Shown: positions 42,472-51,726 of the stretch, in pieces | How the letters are laid out: the number at the start of each line of letters is the position of its first letter | Numbering within the stretch: position 1 is the stretch's first letter | Source of the DNA: Tissierellia bacterium | GTDB taxonomy: Bacteria > Bacillota > Clostridia > Tissierellales > Peptoniphilaceae | Assembly: GCA_030540635.1 (NCBI GenBank) | Contig: JAUNVW010000005.1 | Span: forward strand, 1-62,882 | DNA length: 62,882 nucleotides | Direction of reading: 5' to 3' | Program-made: the position numbers and the translations under genes | Notes under the pieces: model-generated | What the model was told of the DNA's origin: nothing | The model's input: the letters and a program-made list of their open reading frames with translations, nothing else | Databases searched by the model: none

Positions 42472-45110
42472 TGAAAAAAAGATTTGTGATGATCGATGGA
42501 TCTTCGTTGATTTTTCGTGCGTTTTATGCCATTCGTGATTTACGAACAAAAGATGGTATTTTCACCAATGGTGTCTATGGATTTCTATCCATGTATTATA
42601 AAATGATGGAAGAATACAAGCCAGATCATGTTCTTGTTGCCTTTGATCGTTCGACACCGACCTTTCGCCACGAAGATTATGAAGATTATAAAGGAAATCG
42701 TCAAGAAACACCACCGGAATTAAAAGATCAATTTGGTATTTTAAAAGATGTTTTAGATAAAATGAAAATATGTCAGATTGACATGGATGGTTACGAAGCC
42801 GACGATATCATTGGAACCATGGCAAAAATAGCCGGTGAAAAAGATTTTGATGTCCTATTATTTACAGGAGATCGGGATTATTTTCAATTGGTTGATTCGA
42901 ATATCGAGGTCCTACTAACCCGAAAGGGAATCTCGAATTTGGAATTGTTTGATGTCAAAACTATTCATAAAGAATATGGGGTCACGCCAAAGGAATTAAT
43001 CGAAGTGAAAGGATTAATGGGAGATACATCGGATAATATACCAGGAGTTCCTGGAGTTGGTGAAAAAACAGCTTTAAAATACATTAAAAAATATGGTAAT
43101 ATTGAAACCCTTTACGAGCATATCGATGAGATATCCGGGAAAGTAACAAAACAAAGATTAATCGACAATGAAAAGACGGCATATTTATCCCGTTCCTTAG
43201 GTAGAATCAAGTTGGATGTCCCATTACCAATCACCATTGAAGATTGTGTTGTCGAAGAGCCGGATGTGGAAGGATTACGAGGGATTTTTGAGCGATTGGA
43301 ATTCAATTCCTTTTTGCAAAATCTTCCGGGAGAAGAAAGTTCAGAGGATGAACAATTTCATTATGAATTTATGGAATCAAAGGAGATCTCCTCGGTCATT
43401 AAAGATATTCAAAAAAATAAAGAAATGATTTTCCATATTTTCTACGATGGAGATAATTATATTCATAGTGAACCAAAATTTTTAGCGATTAATTACAAAA
43501 ATGGAGCGGGAATCTTTCCCTTTGAAGAAAAACTAATGGAATCGCTAAAAAAAGTTCTTGAAGATGAGTCCATCGAGAAAATATCCTATGATATTAAATC
43601 AGATATCTATTATGGCTTTAAATATGGAATTGATGTAAAAATGCCCTATGAAGATTTAACCGTTGCTGAATATCTTATTGATCCATCGACGACGAATTAT
43701 GATATTTCACGGGGAGCCCAATCTTATTTGGAACGCACCGTCGCCTCTGAAGAAGAGATTCTGGGAAAGGGGAAGAAGAAAAAATCCTATGGCGATTTAA
43801 AGGATGATGAGCTGGGAAATTATTTAGGGATGAATATTGCCATTACAAAGGAATTACGTCAGAAGCTCAATGATATTATCCATGAACGAAAAATGGATCC
43901 CCTTTATTATGAAATAGAATTGCCCTTGGTGAAAGTATTAGCATCCATGGAATATGAAGGAATTACTGTTGATCAGGAAATCCTGAAAGATCTCGGTGAA
44001 GGTTTCCAAGAAGAAATCGACGAATTAACGGAAAAGATACATCGTATTGTGGGGGAAGAATTTAATATTAATTCCCCAAAACAATTGGGTGAAATATTAT
44101 TTGAAAAATTAAAATTACCGATTATAAAACGCACTAAAACCGGTTACTCAACGGCCCAAGATGTTTTGGAGAAACTTCAAGGATCCCACGAAATCATCGA
44201 TTATATTATGCGCTACCGATCTTTATCGAAGCTCGTATCGACGTATATCGATGGATTCATTGATTTAGTGGGCGAAGACGGAAAAATCCACTCCACTTTC
44301 AATCAAATCATAACGGCGACTGGTCGGATCTCGTCAAAGGATCCAAATCTGCAAAATATTCCAATCCGAACTCCAGAAGGTCGCCTTATTCGAAAGGCTT
44401 TTGTCGCCAAAGAAAACCATCAATTGGTCGATGCAGATTACTCTCAAATTGAATTACGGGTCCTTGCCCATTTATCCGATGATGGGAAAATGAAGGATGC
44501 TTTTTTACATGATGCCGATATCCATCGTAAAACGGCATCGGAGGTGTTCCATGTTGAGATGGACGAAGTCACAAAGACCCAAAGATCCAATGCGAAAGCC
44601 GTAAACTTTGGGATTGTCTATGGCGTTTCCGATTATGGTTTATCTCAAAACTTGGGAATTAGCCGAAAGGAAGCGAAGGAATATATTGAAAAGTATTTAA
44701 ACACCTATCCTGGTATACAAAAATACATGGATGAAATTGTCAAGAAGGCAAAAAACCAAGGTTTTGTTGAAACGATTATGCATCGGCGACGCTATGTGCC
44801 AGAAATCAAAAGTAAGAATTTTAATATCCGATCCTTTGGAGAACGAGTTGCCTTAAATACTCCGATTCAAGGATCAGCTGCAGATATTATTAAAATTGCC
44901 ATGGTGAATATCTATGATGCCTTAGAAAAAAGTCCTCTAAAAGCAAAATTAATCCTTCAAATCCATGACGAATTGATTTTAGAAACGCCGGAAGATGAAA
45001 TTGATCAAGTAAAGGATCTCTTAAAGAAAGTCATGGAAGACGCCGTTACCTTATCTGTACCAATGAAAGTGGATGTCAGTGTTGGAAAATCATGGTATGA
45101 CGAAGATTAA
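42471..45110 (+). CDS. polA: DNA polymerase I
   Basis: Pol I removes RNA primers and fills gaps. The 879 residues contain the 5'-3' exonuclease (1-290; LIFRAFYAI, GYEADDIIGT, VKGLMGDTSDNIPGVPGVGEKTA), a middle domain, and the polymerase with DADYSQIELRVLAHLS (motif A), RSNAKAVNFGIVYGVS (motif B) and LQIHDELILE (motif C). The middle 3'-5' exonuclease-like domain lacks the DxE metal motif (IFHIFYDGDN at its place), so proofreading is absent, as in Bacillus and Thermus. The ATG overlaps the rpiB stop. It overlaps coaE by 14 bases. Confidence 0.98.
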   Translation: MKKRFVMIDGSSLIFRAFYAIRDLRTKDGIFTNGVYGFLSMYYKMMEEYKPDHVLVAFDRSTPTFRHEDYEDYKGNRQETPPELKDQFGILKDVLDKMKICQIDMDGYEADDIIGTMAKIAGEKDFDVLLFTGDRDYFQLVDSNIEVLLTRKGISNLELFDVKTIHKEYGVTPKELIEVKGLMGDTSDNIPGVPGVGEKTALKYIKKYGNIETLYEHIDEISGKVTKQRLIDNEKTAYLSRSLGRIKLDVPLPITIEDCVVEEPDVEGLRGIFERLEFNSFLQNLPGEESSEDEQFHYEFMESKEISSVIKDIQKNKEMIFHIFYDGDNYIHSEPKFLAINYKNGAGIFPFEEKLMESLKKVLEDESIEKISYDIKSDIYYGFKYGIDVKMPYEDLTVAEYLIDPSTTNYDISRGAQSYLERTVASEEEILGKGKKKKSYGDLKDDELGNYLGMNIAITKELRQKLNDIIHERKMDPLYYEIELPLVKVLASMEYEGITVDQEILKDLGEGFQEEIDELTEKIHRIVGEEFNINSPKQLGEILFEKLKLPIIKRTKTGYSTAQDVLEKLQGSHEIIDYIMRYRSLSKLVSTYIDGFIDLVGEDGKIHSTFNQIITATGRISSKDPNLQNIPIRTPEGRLIRKAFVAKENHQLVDADYSQIELRVLAHLSDDGKMKDAFLHDADIHRKTASEVFHVEMDEVTKTQRSNAKAVNFGIVYGVSDYGLSQNLGISRKEAKEYIEKYLNTYPGIQKYMDEIVKKAKNQGFVETIMHRRRYVPEIKSKNFNIRSFGERVALNTPIQGSAADIIKIAMVNIYDALEKSPLKAKLILQIHDELILETPEDEIDQVKDLLKKVMEDAVTLSVPMKVDVSVGKSWYDED

Positions 45111-45699
45111 TATTATTACCGGTTCCATTGGATCGGGAAAATCGACGGTGGCACAAATTTTAAGGGATAAAAATTTTATTGTTTATGATACCGATCAAAT
45201 GGTCCATGATCTTTATGAAAAACCGCGGATGATTGAGAAAATTCGCAAAGAATTTGGTGAACAAGTGATAAATAAAAATCAGATTGATCGGAAAGCCCTA
45301 GGAGAAATTGTGTTTAATTCCAAAGAAAAAATGAGAACCCTTGAAAATATCGTTCATCCTGATATAATAGATATGTTAGAGAGTGTAATCAGGGATTTTT
45401 CAGGAGATCTTCTCTTTGTGGAAATGCCTCAATTTTTTGAAATTGAAGAAAAAATACGGCAATCTCTACCCATTGGTGAAGTATGGCTTGTGATCCTCGA
45501 TCAAGACACCCAAATACAAAGGGTAATGGAACGGGATCATATGAATTATCACGAAGCAAAAAAAAGATTAAAAAGCCAATGGCCCAATGAACGAAAGGTT
45601 CACCATTCAGATCAATTACTATATAATAATGGAAGCATCAATGATCTTGAAAAAACCATTGGGAATATATTGAATGGAGAAAAATATGAAAGTGATTAA
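45097..45699 (+). CDS. coaE: Dephospho-CoA kinase
   Basis: This kinase catalyses the last step of CoA synthesis. The 200 residues have the P-loop TGSIGSGKSTVAQ (about 9-17), the DTDQMVHDLY CoA-site motif, HPDI, and FVEMPQFFE in place of the common VPLLFE. The start is ATG 45097 inside polA (a longer in-frame ATG at 45073 would add 8 residues). polA-coaE-lytic transglycosylase is a known gene order in Clostridia. Its end overlaps the next gene by 14 bases. Confidence 0.94.
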   Translation: MTKINIITGSIGSGKSTVAQILRDKNFIVYDTDQMVHDLYEKPRMIEKIRKEFGEQVINKNQIDRKALGEIVFNSKEKMRTLENIVHPDIIDMLESVIRDFSGDLLFVEMPQFFEIEEKIRQSLPIGEVWLVILDQDTQIQRVMERDHMNYHEAKKRLKSQWPNERKVHHSDQLLYNNGSINDLEKTIGNILNGEKYESD

Positions 45700-46327
45700 A
45701 CGATTCTTCCTATTACTTTTCGTTGTAATATTCATTGTATTATTGGCAGGCCTTGCGACGGTTTACTATGGAACGGCGACAAGAATAGTGAAATATGTCG
45801 ATGATGTGGAAGAATACAGTAGTGAATATGATGTTGATCCCTTATTGATATTATCCGTGATCAAAGTGGAGAGTAATTTTAAAAATGACGCAGTGAGTCA
45901 TATGAATGCCCACGGATTAATGCAGATCATTCCCGAAACTGGGGAATGGGTAGCCAATCAATTGAATTTGGAGTATTCCGACGAGATGCTACAAGATGAA
46001 GAAACAAATATAAAAATGGGCACATATTATCTTTCCTATCTATTGAAACATTTTGGAAATCGGGATTTGGCTTTAGCGGCATACAATGGTGGCATTGGAA
46101 ATGTGTCAAAATGGTTATTGGATGAAAAATATTCCTCCGATGGCATGAATTTAGATCATATTCCCATTGATGAAACAAGAAATTATGTAGTAAAGGTTAA
46201 TAATAACTATAAAATCTATAAAATTTTCTATGAAGGCGTGCGCCTTCGGGAAAATATGCACAAAGAGTTTAAAACATATGTCAATAATGTCTTTCGCACC
46301 GTAAAAGATATTAAGAATAAATATTAG
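45686..46327 (+). CDS. Membrane-anchored lytic murein transglycosylase (SLT domain)
   Basis: The 213-residue protein has an N-terminal membrane anchor (FFLLLFVVIFIVLLAGLATV) and an extracellular SLT domain with the catalytic Glu in VIKVESNFKND, then GLMQIIPETGEW and DLALAAYNGGIGNVSKW. It cleaves peptidoglycan glycan strands, giving anhydro-ends. The start at ATG 45686 follows GGAG; an in-frame ATG 4 codons upstream is possible. Its neighbours polA and coaE are common partners. A hairpin and tRNA-Leu follow. Confidence 0.93.
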   Translation: MKVIKRFFLLLFVVIFIVLLAGLATVYYGTATRIVKYVDDVEEYSSEYDVDPLLILSVIKVESNFKNDAVSHMNAHGLMQIIPETGEWVANQLNLEYSDEMLQDEETNIKMGTYYLSYLLKHFGNRDLALAAYNGGIGNVSKWLLDEKYSSDGMNLDHIPIDETRNYVVKVNNNYKIYKIFYEGVRLRENMHKEFKTYVNNVFRTVKDIKNKY

Positions 46328-46347
46328 CTCAAAACAAAGTTTTGAGC
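46327..46347 (+). other. Perfect hairpin between the transglycosylase gene and tRNA-Leu
   Basis: GCTCAAAAC-AAA-GTTTTGAGC (9 pairs, three-base loop) starts at the stop codon and ends 4 bases before tRNA-Leu. No T-run follows. It may act as a weak terminator or a processing or insulating element for the tRNA. Confidence 0.7.
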
Positions 46348-46351
46348 CTAT

Positions 46352-46436
46352 GCAGAGGTGGTGGAATGGTAGACACGCTATCTTGAGGGGGTAGTGGAGA
46401 TTCTCCGTGAGGGTTCGACTCCCTTCCTCTGCACCA
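46352..46436 (+). tRNA. tRNA-Leu(GAG)
   Basis: This 85-base class II tRNA has CCA encoded. Acceptor GCAGAGG pairs with CCTCTGC; the anticodon stem CTATC/GGTAG holds loop TTGAGGG, anticodon GAG (reads CTC/CTT). The long variable arm GGAGATTCTCC is typical of Leu, and the T-arm contains GGTTCGACTCC. Confidence 0.96.
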
Positions 46437-46472
46437 GTTTTATTGAGGAATGATAATAGATTAACATCAAGG

Positions 46473-46508
46473 AAACGTCATAACCGTTTATCGTGTGACG
46501 TTTTTTTT
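46473..46508 (+). terminator. Terminator after tRNA-Leu
   Basis: AACGTCA and TGACGTT (46474-46480 with 46496-46502) form the stem, closing a 15-base loop, and T continue to 46508. Confidence 0.82.
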
Positions 46509-46590
46509 CAGCTATGTCATATTGTTGATCGTGAAAAAGTAAACGGATGAAGAAATACCATTCGTTTTAGCATTCTAAAGATTTCAAAAG

Positions 46591-46645
46591 AAAGGAGAGC
46601 TATCTGCCCTTTGGCGGTATTTCAGATAGCGTGTTGATAATTATG
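46591..46645 (+). promoter_or_regulatory. rnfC leader: hairpin between ribosome site and start codon
   Basis: AAAGGAG (46591-46597) is the only good ribosome site, but it lies 45 bases before the ATG at 46643. Between them GCTATCTG (46599-46606) pairs perfectly with CAGATAGC (46623-46630). Folding brings the site to about 13 bases from ATG 46643 (about 4 from TTG 46634). The loop holds CCTTT (46608-46612), complementary to AAAGG in the ribosome site. Translation of the Rnf operon may thus be controlled by structure; no ligand or factor is shown. Confidence 0.65.
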
Positions 46646-47971
46646 GCTTTAGAACATCTTAGTTTTAAAGGCGGGTATCATGTTACGGATTATAAAGAAT
46701 TATCCAATCAAGCGGCTTTGGAACAAGGGCCAAAACCTGAACTTGTGAGAATATCCCTTCATCAACATATAGGTGCCCCCTGTGAACCCTTAGTTAAAAG
46801 AAAAGATGAAGTCAAAGTGGGGCAAAAAATTGGTGATTCCAAAGCGACGATTTCAGCACCGATTCATTCATCGGTCAGCGGTGTTGTTACGAAGATCGAA
46901 GAAGTTCCTAATAATCAAGGGGGCGTGTCCAAAACTGTGATCATCGAATCCGATGGTAAATTTGAAAAATGTTTTGAGACAAAGAACAATGATTACACCC
47001 AAATGACACCGGAACAAATTATTGAATTGGTACGAGAAGCTGGTATTGTCGGTTTAGGAGGGGCAGGATTTCCTGCATCTGTAAAATTAACCAAGAGACG
47101 TCCAGATCAAGTCATTGATACAATGATTATTAACGGCGCCGAATGTGAGCCATATTTGACATCGGATCAGATGGCCATGGAAAATTTCCCGGAAATGGTA
47201 TTTAAAGGACTGGATATTGCCATGCGAGCTATGGGGGCAAAAAAAGGTTACATAGCGGTGGAAGACAATAAGCCTAAAGCCATCGAAGCCCTAAAGGCAT
47301 TTGAATCGAAATATGAGAATATTGAAATTGCCAGCTTGAAGACGAAATATCCCCAGGGAGATATGCGACGACTCATTGTAGCAATTACAGGGAAGAAACT
47401 TCCGAAATCCACATCGGCGACCAATGAAGGAATTCAGGTATTCAATGCCTCCACAGCAATTGGAATTTACCAAGCCGTCGTTGAAGAAAAGCCATTATAT
47501 GAAAAAATTGTAACAGTTACGGGAAATGCGTTGAAAAAGCCGAAGAACTTAATGGTACCCATTGGGACATCGGTGGAAGAATTAATTTCATATTGTGGAG
47601 GCTTTAAGGAAGAGCCTGGAAAAGTTGTCATAGGTGGTCCGATGATGGGATCAAGTCAGTTTACCTTAGATATTCCAACGGTAAAAACAACCGGTGGAAT
47701 TATATGTATGACGAAGGAGGAAGCGAAACCACCGATCGTCTCTCCTTGTATAAAATGTGGGAAATGTGTAGATGTTTGTCCAGTGAATTTGATGCCACTG
47801 TATATCCAACAAAGGGCCCTTCTTGATCATTTTGAAGAAGCGAATAAATTAGGAATCATGGACTGTATTGAATGTGGAACTTGTTCTTATATCTGTCCTT
47901 CCAATCGTCCATTGGTTGAAGCAATTATTTATGGAAAGAATCAGATCATGGCACAGGAATTATCGCGATAG
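46643..47971 (+). CDS. rnfC: Rnf electron transport complex subunit C
   Basis: RnfC is the cytoplasmic NADH/NAD+-reactive subunit of the ion-pumping ferredoxin:NAD+ oxidoreductase. The 442 residues have an N-terminal barrel-sandwich domain (SFKGGYH), a flavin/NADH domain (GIVGLGGAGFPASVKL, INGAECEPYLTSD) and two [4Fe-4S] ferredoxin motifs (CIKCGKCVDVCPVNL and CIECGTCSYICPSNR). The ATG at 46643 gives the usual short N-terminus; GTG 46631 and TTG 46634 are in frame. It is the first gene of rnfCDGEAB, the order of Clostridia and Acetobacterium. Confidence 0.97.
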   Translation: MALEHLSFKGGYHVTDYKELSNQAALEQGPKPELVRISLHQHIGAPCEPLVKRKDEVKVGQKIGDSKATISAPIHSSVSGVVTKIEEVPNNQGGVSKTVIIESDGKFEKCFETKNNDYTQMTPEQIIELVREAGIVGLGGAGFPASVKLTKRRPDQVIDTMIINGAECEPYLTSDQMAMENFPEMVFKGLDIAMRAMGAKKGYIAVEDNKPKAIEALKAFESKYENIEIASLKTKYPQGDMRRLIVAITGKKLPKSTSATNEGIQVFNASTAIGIYQAVVEEKPLYEKIVTVTGNALKKPKNLMVPIGTSVEELISYCGGFKEEPGKVVIGGPMMGSSQFTLDIPTVKTTGGIICMTKEEAKPPIVSPCIKCGKCVDVCPVNLMPLYIQQRALLDHFEEANKLGIMDCIECGTCSYICPSNRPLVEAIIYGKNQIMAQELSR

Positions 47972-47983
47972 GGGGAGAGTTGC

Positions 47984-48949
47984 TTGGAAGAAAATAAAGT
48001 CTTAGAACCCTTGGAGTATGGTGAATTAGTGGTTTCGGCCACGCCCCATTTACGCTCCTCGAATACGGTTCGTCAAGAAATGTTAAATGTATGTATTGCA
48101 TTAATGCCAGCATTATTTGCAGCGGTATACTTTTTTGGGCTTAGATCCTTAATCATAACGGCAGTATCCGTTGGAGCATGTGTACTTTCGGAATATATTT
48201 ATGAAAAAATAACCCAACGGGAAATTTCCATCGGTGATTTCTCAGCTGTTGTTACGGGAATCCTATTGGCGTATAATTTGCCCGTTAGTATACCATTACC
48301 TATGGTCGCCCTTGGTGGGGTATTTGCCATTATTATTGTAAAACAATTATTTGGTGGACTAGGGGCAAACTTTATGAATCCGGCATTGGGAGCAAGGGCT
48401 TTTCTAATGGCTTCTTGGTCATCCCATATGGCTAATTTTACCGTACCACGGACGGATATGGTATCGGCGCCAACCTATTTATCAGGGGCCATGGATGAAG
48501 GAATTATTATTTCTGTAAAAGATGCGTTTATCGGAAATATGGGAGGATGTATCGGTGAAGTATCGGCATTGGCTTTATTAATCGGTGCGATCTATCTCAT
48601 TGCAAAAAAGATTATCTCCCTTCGAATTCCCCTTGTTTATATTGGATCTACCGTAATTGTATTACTTTTATGCGGTATCCCCATGGCGGATATACCATTA
48701 CAAATATTATCCGGTGGTCTTATTTTAGGAGCCTTTTTCATGGCGACCGATTATGTAACGGCTCCGGTTAGTCGTAAAGGTCAAATTATTTTTGCTTTAG
48801 GATGTGGCATATTTACGGCATTAATCCGAGTGTTTGGAGCGCTACCTGAAGGAGTTTCCTATTCCATTTTAGTAATGAATGCAGCTTCACCTTTAATAGA
48901 ACAGTTGACAATGCCGAAACCTTTCGGTAGGGGAGGTTCGAATAAATAA
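47984..48949 (+). CDS. rnfD: Rnf electron transport complex subunit D
   Basis: This integral membrane subunit has 321 residues and about nine membrane helices. The motif SAPTYLSGA (near residue 165) holds the threonine expected to bind FMN covalently; GANFMNPALGARAFL is a family signature. It takes part in ion movement coupled to electron flow. The start is TTG 47984 after GGGGGAG. Its stop overlaps the rnfG start (TAATG). Confidence 0.96.
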   Translation: MEENKVLEPLEYGELVVSATPHLRSSNTVRQEMLNVCIALMPALFAAVYFFGLRSLIITAVSVGACVLSEYIYEKITQREISIGDFSAVVTGILLAYNLPVSIPLPMVALGGVFAIIIVKQLFGGLGANFMNPALGARAFLMASWSSHMANFTVPRTDMVSAPTYLSGAMDEGIIISVKDAFIGNMGGCIGEVSALALLIGAIYLIAKKIISLRIPLVYIGSTVIVLLLCGIPMADIPLQILSGGLILGAFFMATDYVTAPVSRKGQIIFALGCGIFTALIRVFGALPEGVSYSILVMNAASPLIEQLTMPKPFGRGGSNK

Positions 48950-49524
48950 TGAAAGAATCTTTTGTATTAGCAGCGAAACTCTTTATTATTACAGCAGTAT
49001 CGGCACTGATCTTATCTTTGGTAAACTCCGTTACTGAACCGGTGATTGCCCAGAGGGAATTGGAAGAATACAATCGCTCTTTGGCTGAAGTTTATCCCGA
49101 TGCCGATGATTTTGAAACCATTGGTGAAGATGAAGTAGGATTACTTCAAGAAAAAGATGAGCAGATTGAAGATGTTGTGAAGGCCAAACAAGGCGAAAAC
49201 ACCATTGGATGGGTCGTCAAGGCCAATGGAAAAGGTGGTTATGGCGGATCCGTTGAAATAGTTGTCGGTGTTAATCAAGATAAAGAAATCGTCGGCTACA
49301 AGATATTAAAATCCCAGGAAACTCCTGGTATTGGGGATAAAATTGGGGAAGAAGAATTTATCCATCATATCATTGGTACATCGGTAGAAAATGAAGTCAT
49401 TGCAGTAAAACAACCATCTGCCGAAAATGAAATTATGACAATTTCTGGTGCGACTTATTCCAGCAATGCTGTACTCAATGGAATCAATGCAACGGTTAAT
49501 GCATTGACAGAAGTAATGCCTTAA
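48949..49524 (+). CDS. rnfG: Rnf electron transport complex subunit G
   Basis: This flavoprotein is anchored by one N-terminal helix (LFIITAVSALILSLVN) with its body outside the cytoplasm. The 191 residues carry an FMN-binding domain: GYKILKSQETPGIGDKI and the covalent FMN threonine in TISGATYSSNAVLNGI. It overlaps rnfD by one base and precedes rnfE by 11 bases. Confidence 0.96.
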   Translation: MKESFVLAAKLFIITAVSALILSLVNSVTEPVIAQRELEEYNRSLAEVYPDADDFETIGEDEVGLLQEKDEQIEDVVKAKQGENTIGWVVKANGKGGYGGSVEIVVGVNQDKEIVGYKILKSQETPGIGDKIGEEEFIHHIIGTSVENEVIAVKQPSAENEIMTISGATYSSNAVLNGINATVNALTEVMP

Positions 49525-49535
49525 GGAGAGCTGAT

Positions 49536-50138
49536 ATGAATAAAAAGCAAATAATAAAAGACGGAATTATCGGTAACAATCCCGTTCTCGTCCAGCTCGT
49601 TGGTCTGTGTTCCGTATTAGGTGTCAGTACCACAGTGGTTAATGCCGTGGGTATGAGCTTATCGGTTATTTTCGTATTAGTATTATCAAATATCGTCGTT
49701 TCAATATTAAGAAACTTTATTCCAGATAAGGTGAGAATTCCGGCGTATATTGTAATAATCGCTACCTTTGTTACCTTAGTTCAAATGATATTACAAGCCT
49801 ATGTGCCGGCAATTTACGACTCATTGGGATTATTTATTCCCCTAATCGTTGTAAACTGTATTATCTTGGCCCGTGCCGAGTCCTTTGCTTCTAAAAATTC
49901 TTTGGGACTATCATTAATCGATGGTTTTGCCAATGGAATTGGATACTCTTGGGTTATCATTGTATTAGCTTTTATAAGGGAACTATTCGGATCTGGAGCG
50001 ATTCTTGGTAAAAATATTATCGGTGATTTACCGGCCATTGGAATGGTTGCGGCGGCACCGGGAGCCTTTATTATCCTGGGGATTATGTATGCCGTATATA
50101 ATCAAATTCAAATGAATCGTGAAAAAGGAGGACAATAA
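49536..50138 (+). CDS. rnfE: Rnf electron transport complex subunit E
   Basis: The 200-residue membrane subunit has about six helices and is related to NqrD. Family signs are GNNPVLVQLVGLCSVLGVSTT and VVNCIILARAESFASKN, with conserved Cys residues in the half-membrane helices that bind a [2Fe-2S] cluster shared with RnfA. It overlaps the rnfA start by one base. Confidence 0.96.
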   Translation: MNKKQIIKDGIIGNNPVLVQLVGLCSVLGVSTTVVNAVGMSLSVIFVLVLSNIVVSILRNFIPDKVRIPAYIVIIATFVTLVQMILQAYVPAIYDSLGLFIPLIVVNCIILARAESFASKNSLGLSLIDGFANGIGYSWVIIVLAFIRELFGSGAILGKNIIGDLPAIGMVAAAPGAFIILGIMYAVYNQIQMNREKGGQ

Positions 50139-50713
50139 TGGAATTATTGAAAATCATTTTATTAAATGTATTGGTCAATAACTATGTCCTTGGTCAATTC
50201 TTAGGAATTTGTCCCCTCATTGGGGTTTCATCGAAGACGGAAACGGCAACGGGAATGAGTGCAGCGGTAACCTTTGTAATTACCATTGCGTCCATTGTAA
50301 CCTTTGTCATACAAAAATACATTTTAAATCGATTCGGCATTGAATTTATGCAGACCATTGTATTTATACTAGTTATTGCCACTTTGGTTCAATTTGTTGA
50401 AATGGCATTAAAGAAAATGAGTCCAAATTTATATTCTGCCCTCGGTGTATTCTTGCCATTAATCACAACGAATTGCGTTGTTTTAGGTGTGGCTGTAAAT
50501 AATATTACCGAAGGATACAATATCCTCGAGACGATTGCCTCAGCCATTGGGGCATCCCTTGGATTTGCCATTGCCATAATATTATTGGCGGCAATTCGGG
50601 AGAAATTAGAGCTGAATCAGAATATCCCCGATTGTTTTAAAGGGGTACCCATAGCCTTTGTCGCCATCGGATTAATGTCCATGGCATTCATCGGCTTTGC
50701 AGGATTAGTATAG
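50138..50713 (+). CDS. rnfA: Rnf electron transport complex subunit A
   Basis: The 191-residue membrane subunit is a homologue of NqrE and partner of RnfE in an inverted pair. It has about six helices, VNNYVLGQFLGICPLIGVS and the Cys-containing PLITTNCVVLGVAVNN that helps hold the intramembrane [2Fe-2S] cluster. AAAGGAGG lies before the ATG, inside the end of rnfE. Confidence 0.96.
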   Translation: MELLKIILLNVLVNNYVLGQFLGICPLIGVSSKTETATGMSAAVTFVITIASIVTFVIQKYILNRFGIEFMQTIVFILVIATLVQFVEMALKKMSPNLYSALGVFLPLITTNCVVLGVAVNNITEGYNILETIASAIGASLGFAIAIILLAAIREKLELNQNIPDCFKGVPIAFVAIGLMSMAFIGFAGLV

Positions 50714-50722
50714 GAGGAGAGT

Positions 50723-51577
50723 ATGGATCGAATAATCATACCGATTTTAACCCTTGGAGGACTGGGAATTCTCTTTGCATTAATCCTTTCCTTTGCATCG
50801 AAGAAATTTCATGTAAAAGTTGATCGACGCATTGAAGCCGTTAGGGCGGAACTCCCAGGAGCCAATTGTGGAGCTTGCGGGTTCCCCGGTTGTGATGGCT
50901 TAGCCGCAGCGATTATCAATGATGGTGCAGCGATTACAGCATGTCCTGTCGGTGGAGAATCTTTAGTTCATCGTTTGGCCGAATTATTGGGACGAGTTGC
51001 CGATGAAACAAGTAAAGAAGTTGCCTGTGTTATGTGCCAAGGTGACTGTAATTTAGCGGAAGAAAAATTCCATTATATTGGGATAAATGATTGCCGTGCC
51101 AATCAAAATATCCAAGGGGGATCAAAGAAATGTTCCTATGGTTGTTTAGGCTGTGGAACATGTAAAGATGTTTGTAATTTTGGTGCCATTGAAATGGTGA
51201 ATCGTTTACCGGTAATCGATAAGGATAAATGTACGGCATGTCGTCAATGTGTGGAGATTTGTCCCCGTAATATTATAAAAATGGTCGATTATGAACAGCC
51301 GGTTATGGTAAAATGTGTCAGTTTCGACAAAGGAAAAGATGTCCGGGGTAGTTGTAAAGTGGGATGTATTGGGTGTCGAATTTGTGCAAAACAATGTCCC
51401 GACGGTTTTGTCATCGAAAATAATTTGGCCCATTTCAATTGGTCAAAGGATTTGGATATGGAAGAGGTTTATAATGCCGTTGATAAATGTCCAACAAAGG
51501 CGATCTATCCTGGTTTAGAACGGCAAGAGAAAAAGAAAGAAGAAAAACGAAAAGAAAAATTAGCTAAAAATGCATAA
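50723..51577 (+). CDS. rnfB: Rnf electron transport complex subunit B (ferredoxin-type)
   Basis: RnfB receives electrons from reduced ferredoxin. The 284 residues have an N-terminal membrane helix (IIIPILTLGGLGILFALILS), a four-Cys cluster domain (GANCGACGFPGCDG ... CPVGG), a second Cys set (CVMCQGDC, CRANQN, SYGCLGCGTCKDVC), and ferredoxin motifs CTACRQCVEICPRNI and CIGCRICAKQCPDGF. The tail is basic and charged. It is the last gene of the operon; a terminator follows. Confidence 0.96.
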   Translation: MDRIIIPILTLGGLGILFALILSFASKKFHVKVDRRIEAVRAELPGANCGACGFPGCDGLAAAIINDGAAITACPVGGESLVHRLAELLGRVADETSKEVACVMCQGDCNLAEEKFHYIGINDCRANQNIQGGSKKCSYGCLGCGTCKDVCNFGAIEMVNRLPVIDKDKCTACRQCVEICPRNIIKMVDYEQPVMVKCVSFDKGKDVRGSCKVGCIGCRICAKQCPDGFVIENNLAHFNWSKDLDMEEVYNAVDKCPTKAIYPGLERQEKKKEEKRKEKLAKNA

Positions 51578-51583
51578 AATAAG

Positions 51584-51610
51584 AAACCACCGGTGATACG
51601 GTGGTTTTTT
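51584..51610 (+). terminator. Terminator after rnfB
   Basis: AAACCACCG-GTGATA-CGGTGGTTT (51584-51607), T to 51610. Confidence 0.92.
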
Positions 51611-51649
51611 GTGTGGACTTAAAAAATCCTTTTAGTGTGTCTGTATATG

Positions 51650-51726
51650 TGCTATAATAAGACGAGAATACCAATCACCTACGAATTAGTAGGAATTAAA
51701 ATTATCGATTTAAGAGGAGGTACACA
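51650..51726 (+). promoter_or_regulatory. suf operon promoter and short leader
   Basis: An extended -10, TGC-TATAAT (51650-51658), has a weak -35. In the 5' leader CCTAC-GAATTA-GTAGG (near 51678-51693) is a small inverted repeat that could be an operator or an RNA hairpin; its binding factor is not known. AGAGGAGG precedes sufC. Confidence 0.6.

Noticed and set aside
46327-46347. Hairpin after the transglycosylase gene as a classic terminator
   Set aside because: No T-run follows, so I list it as a hairpin of unknown role.
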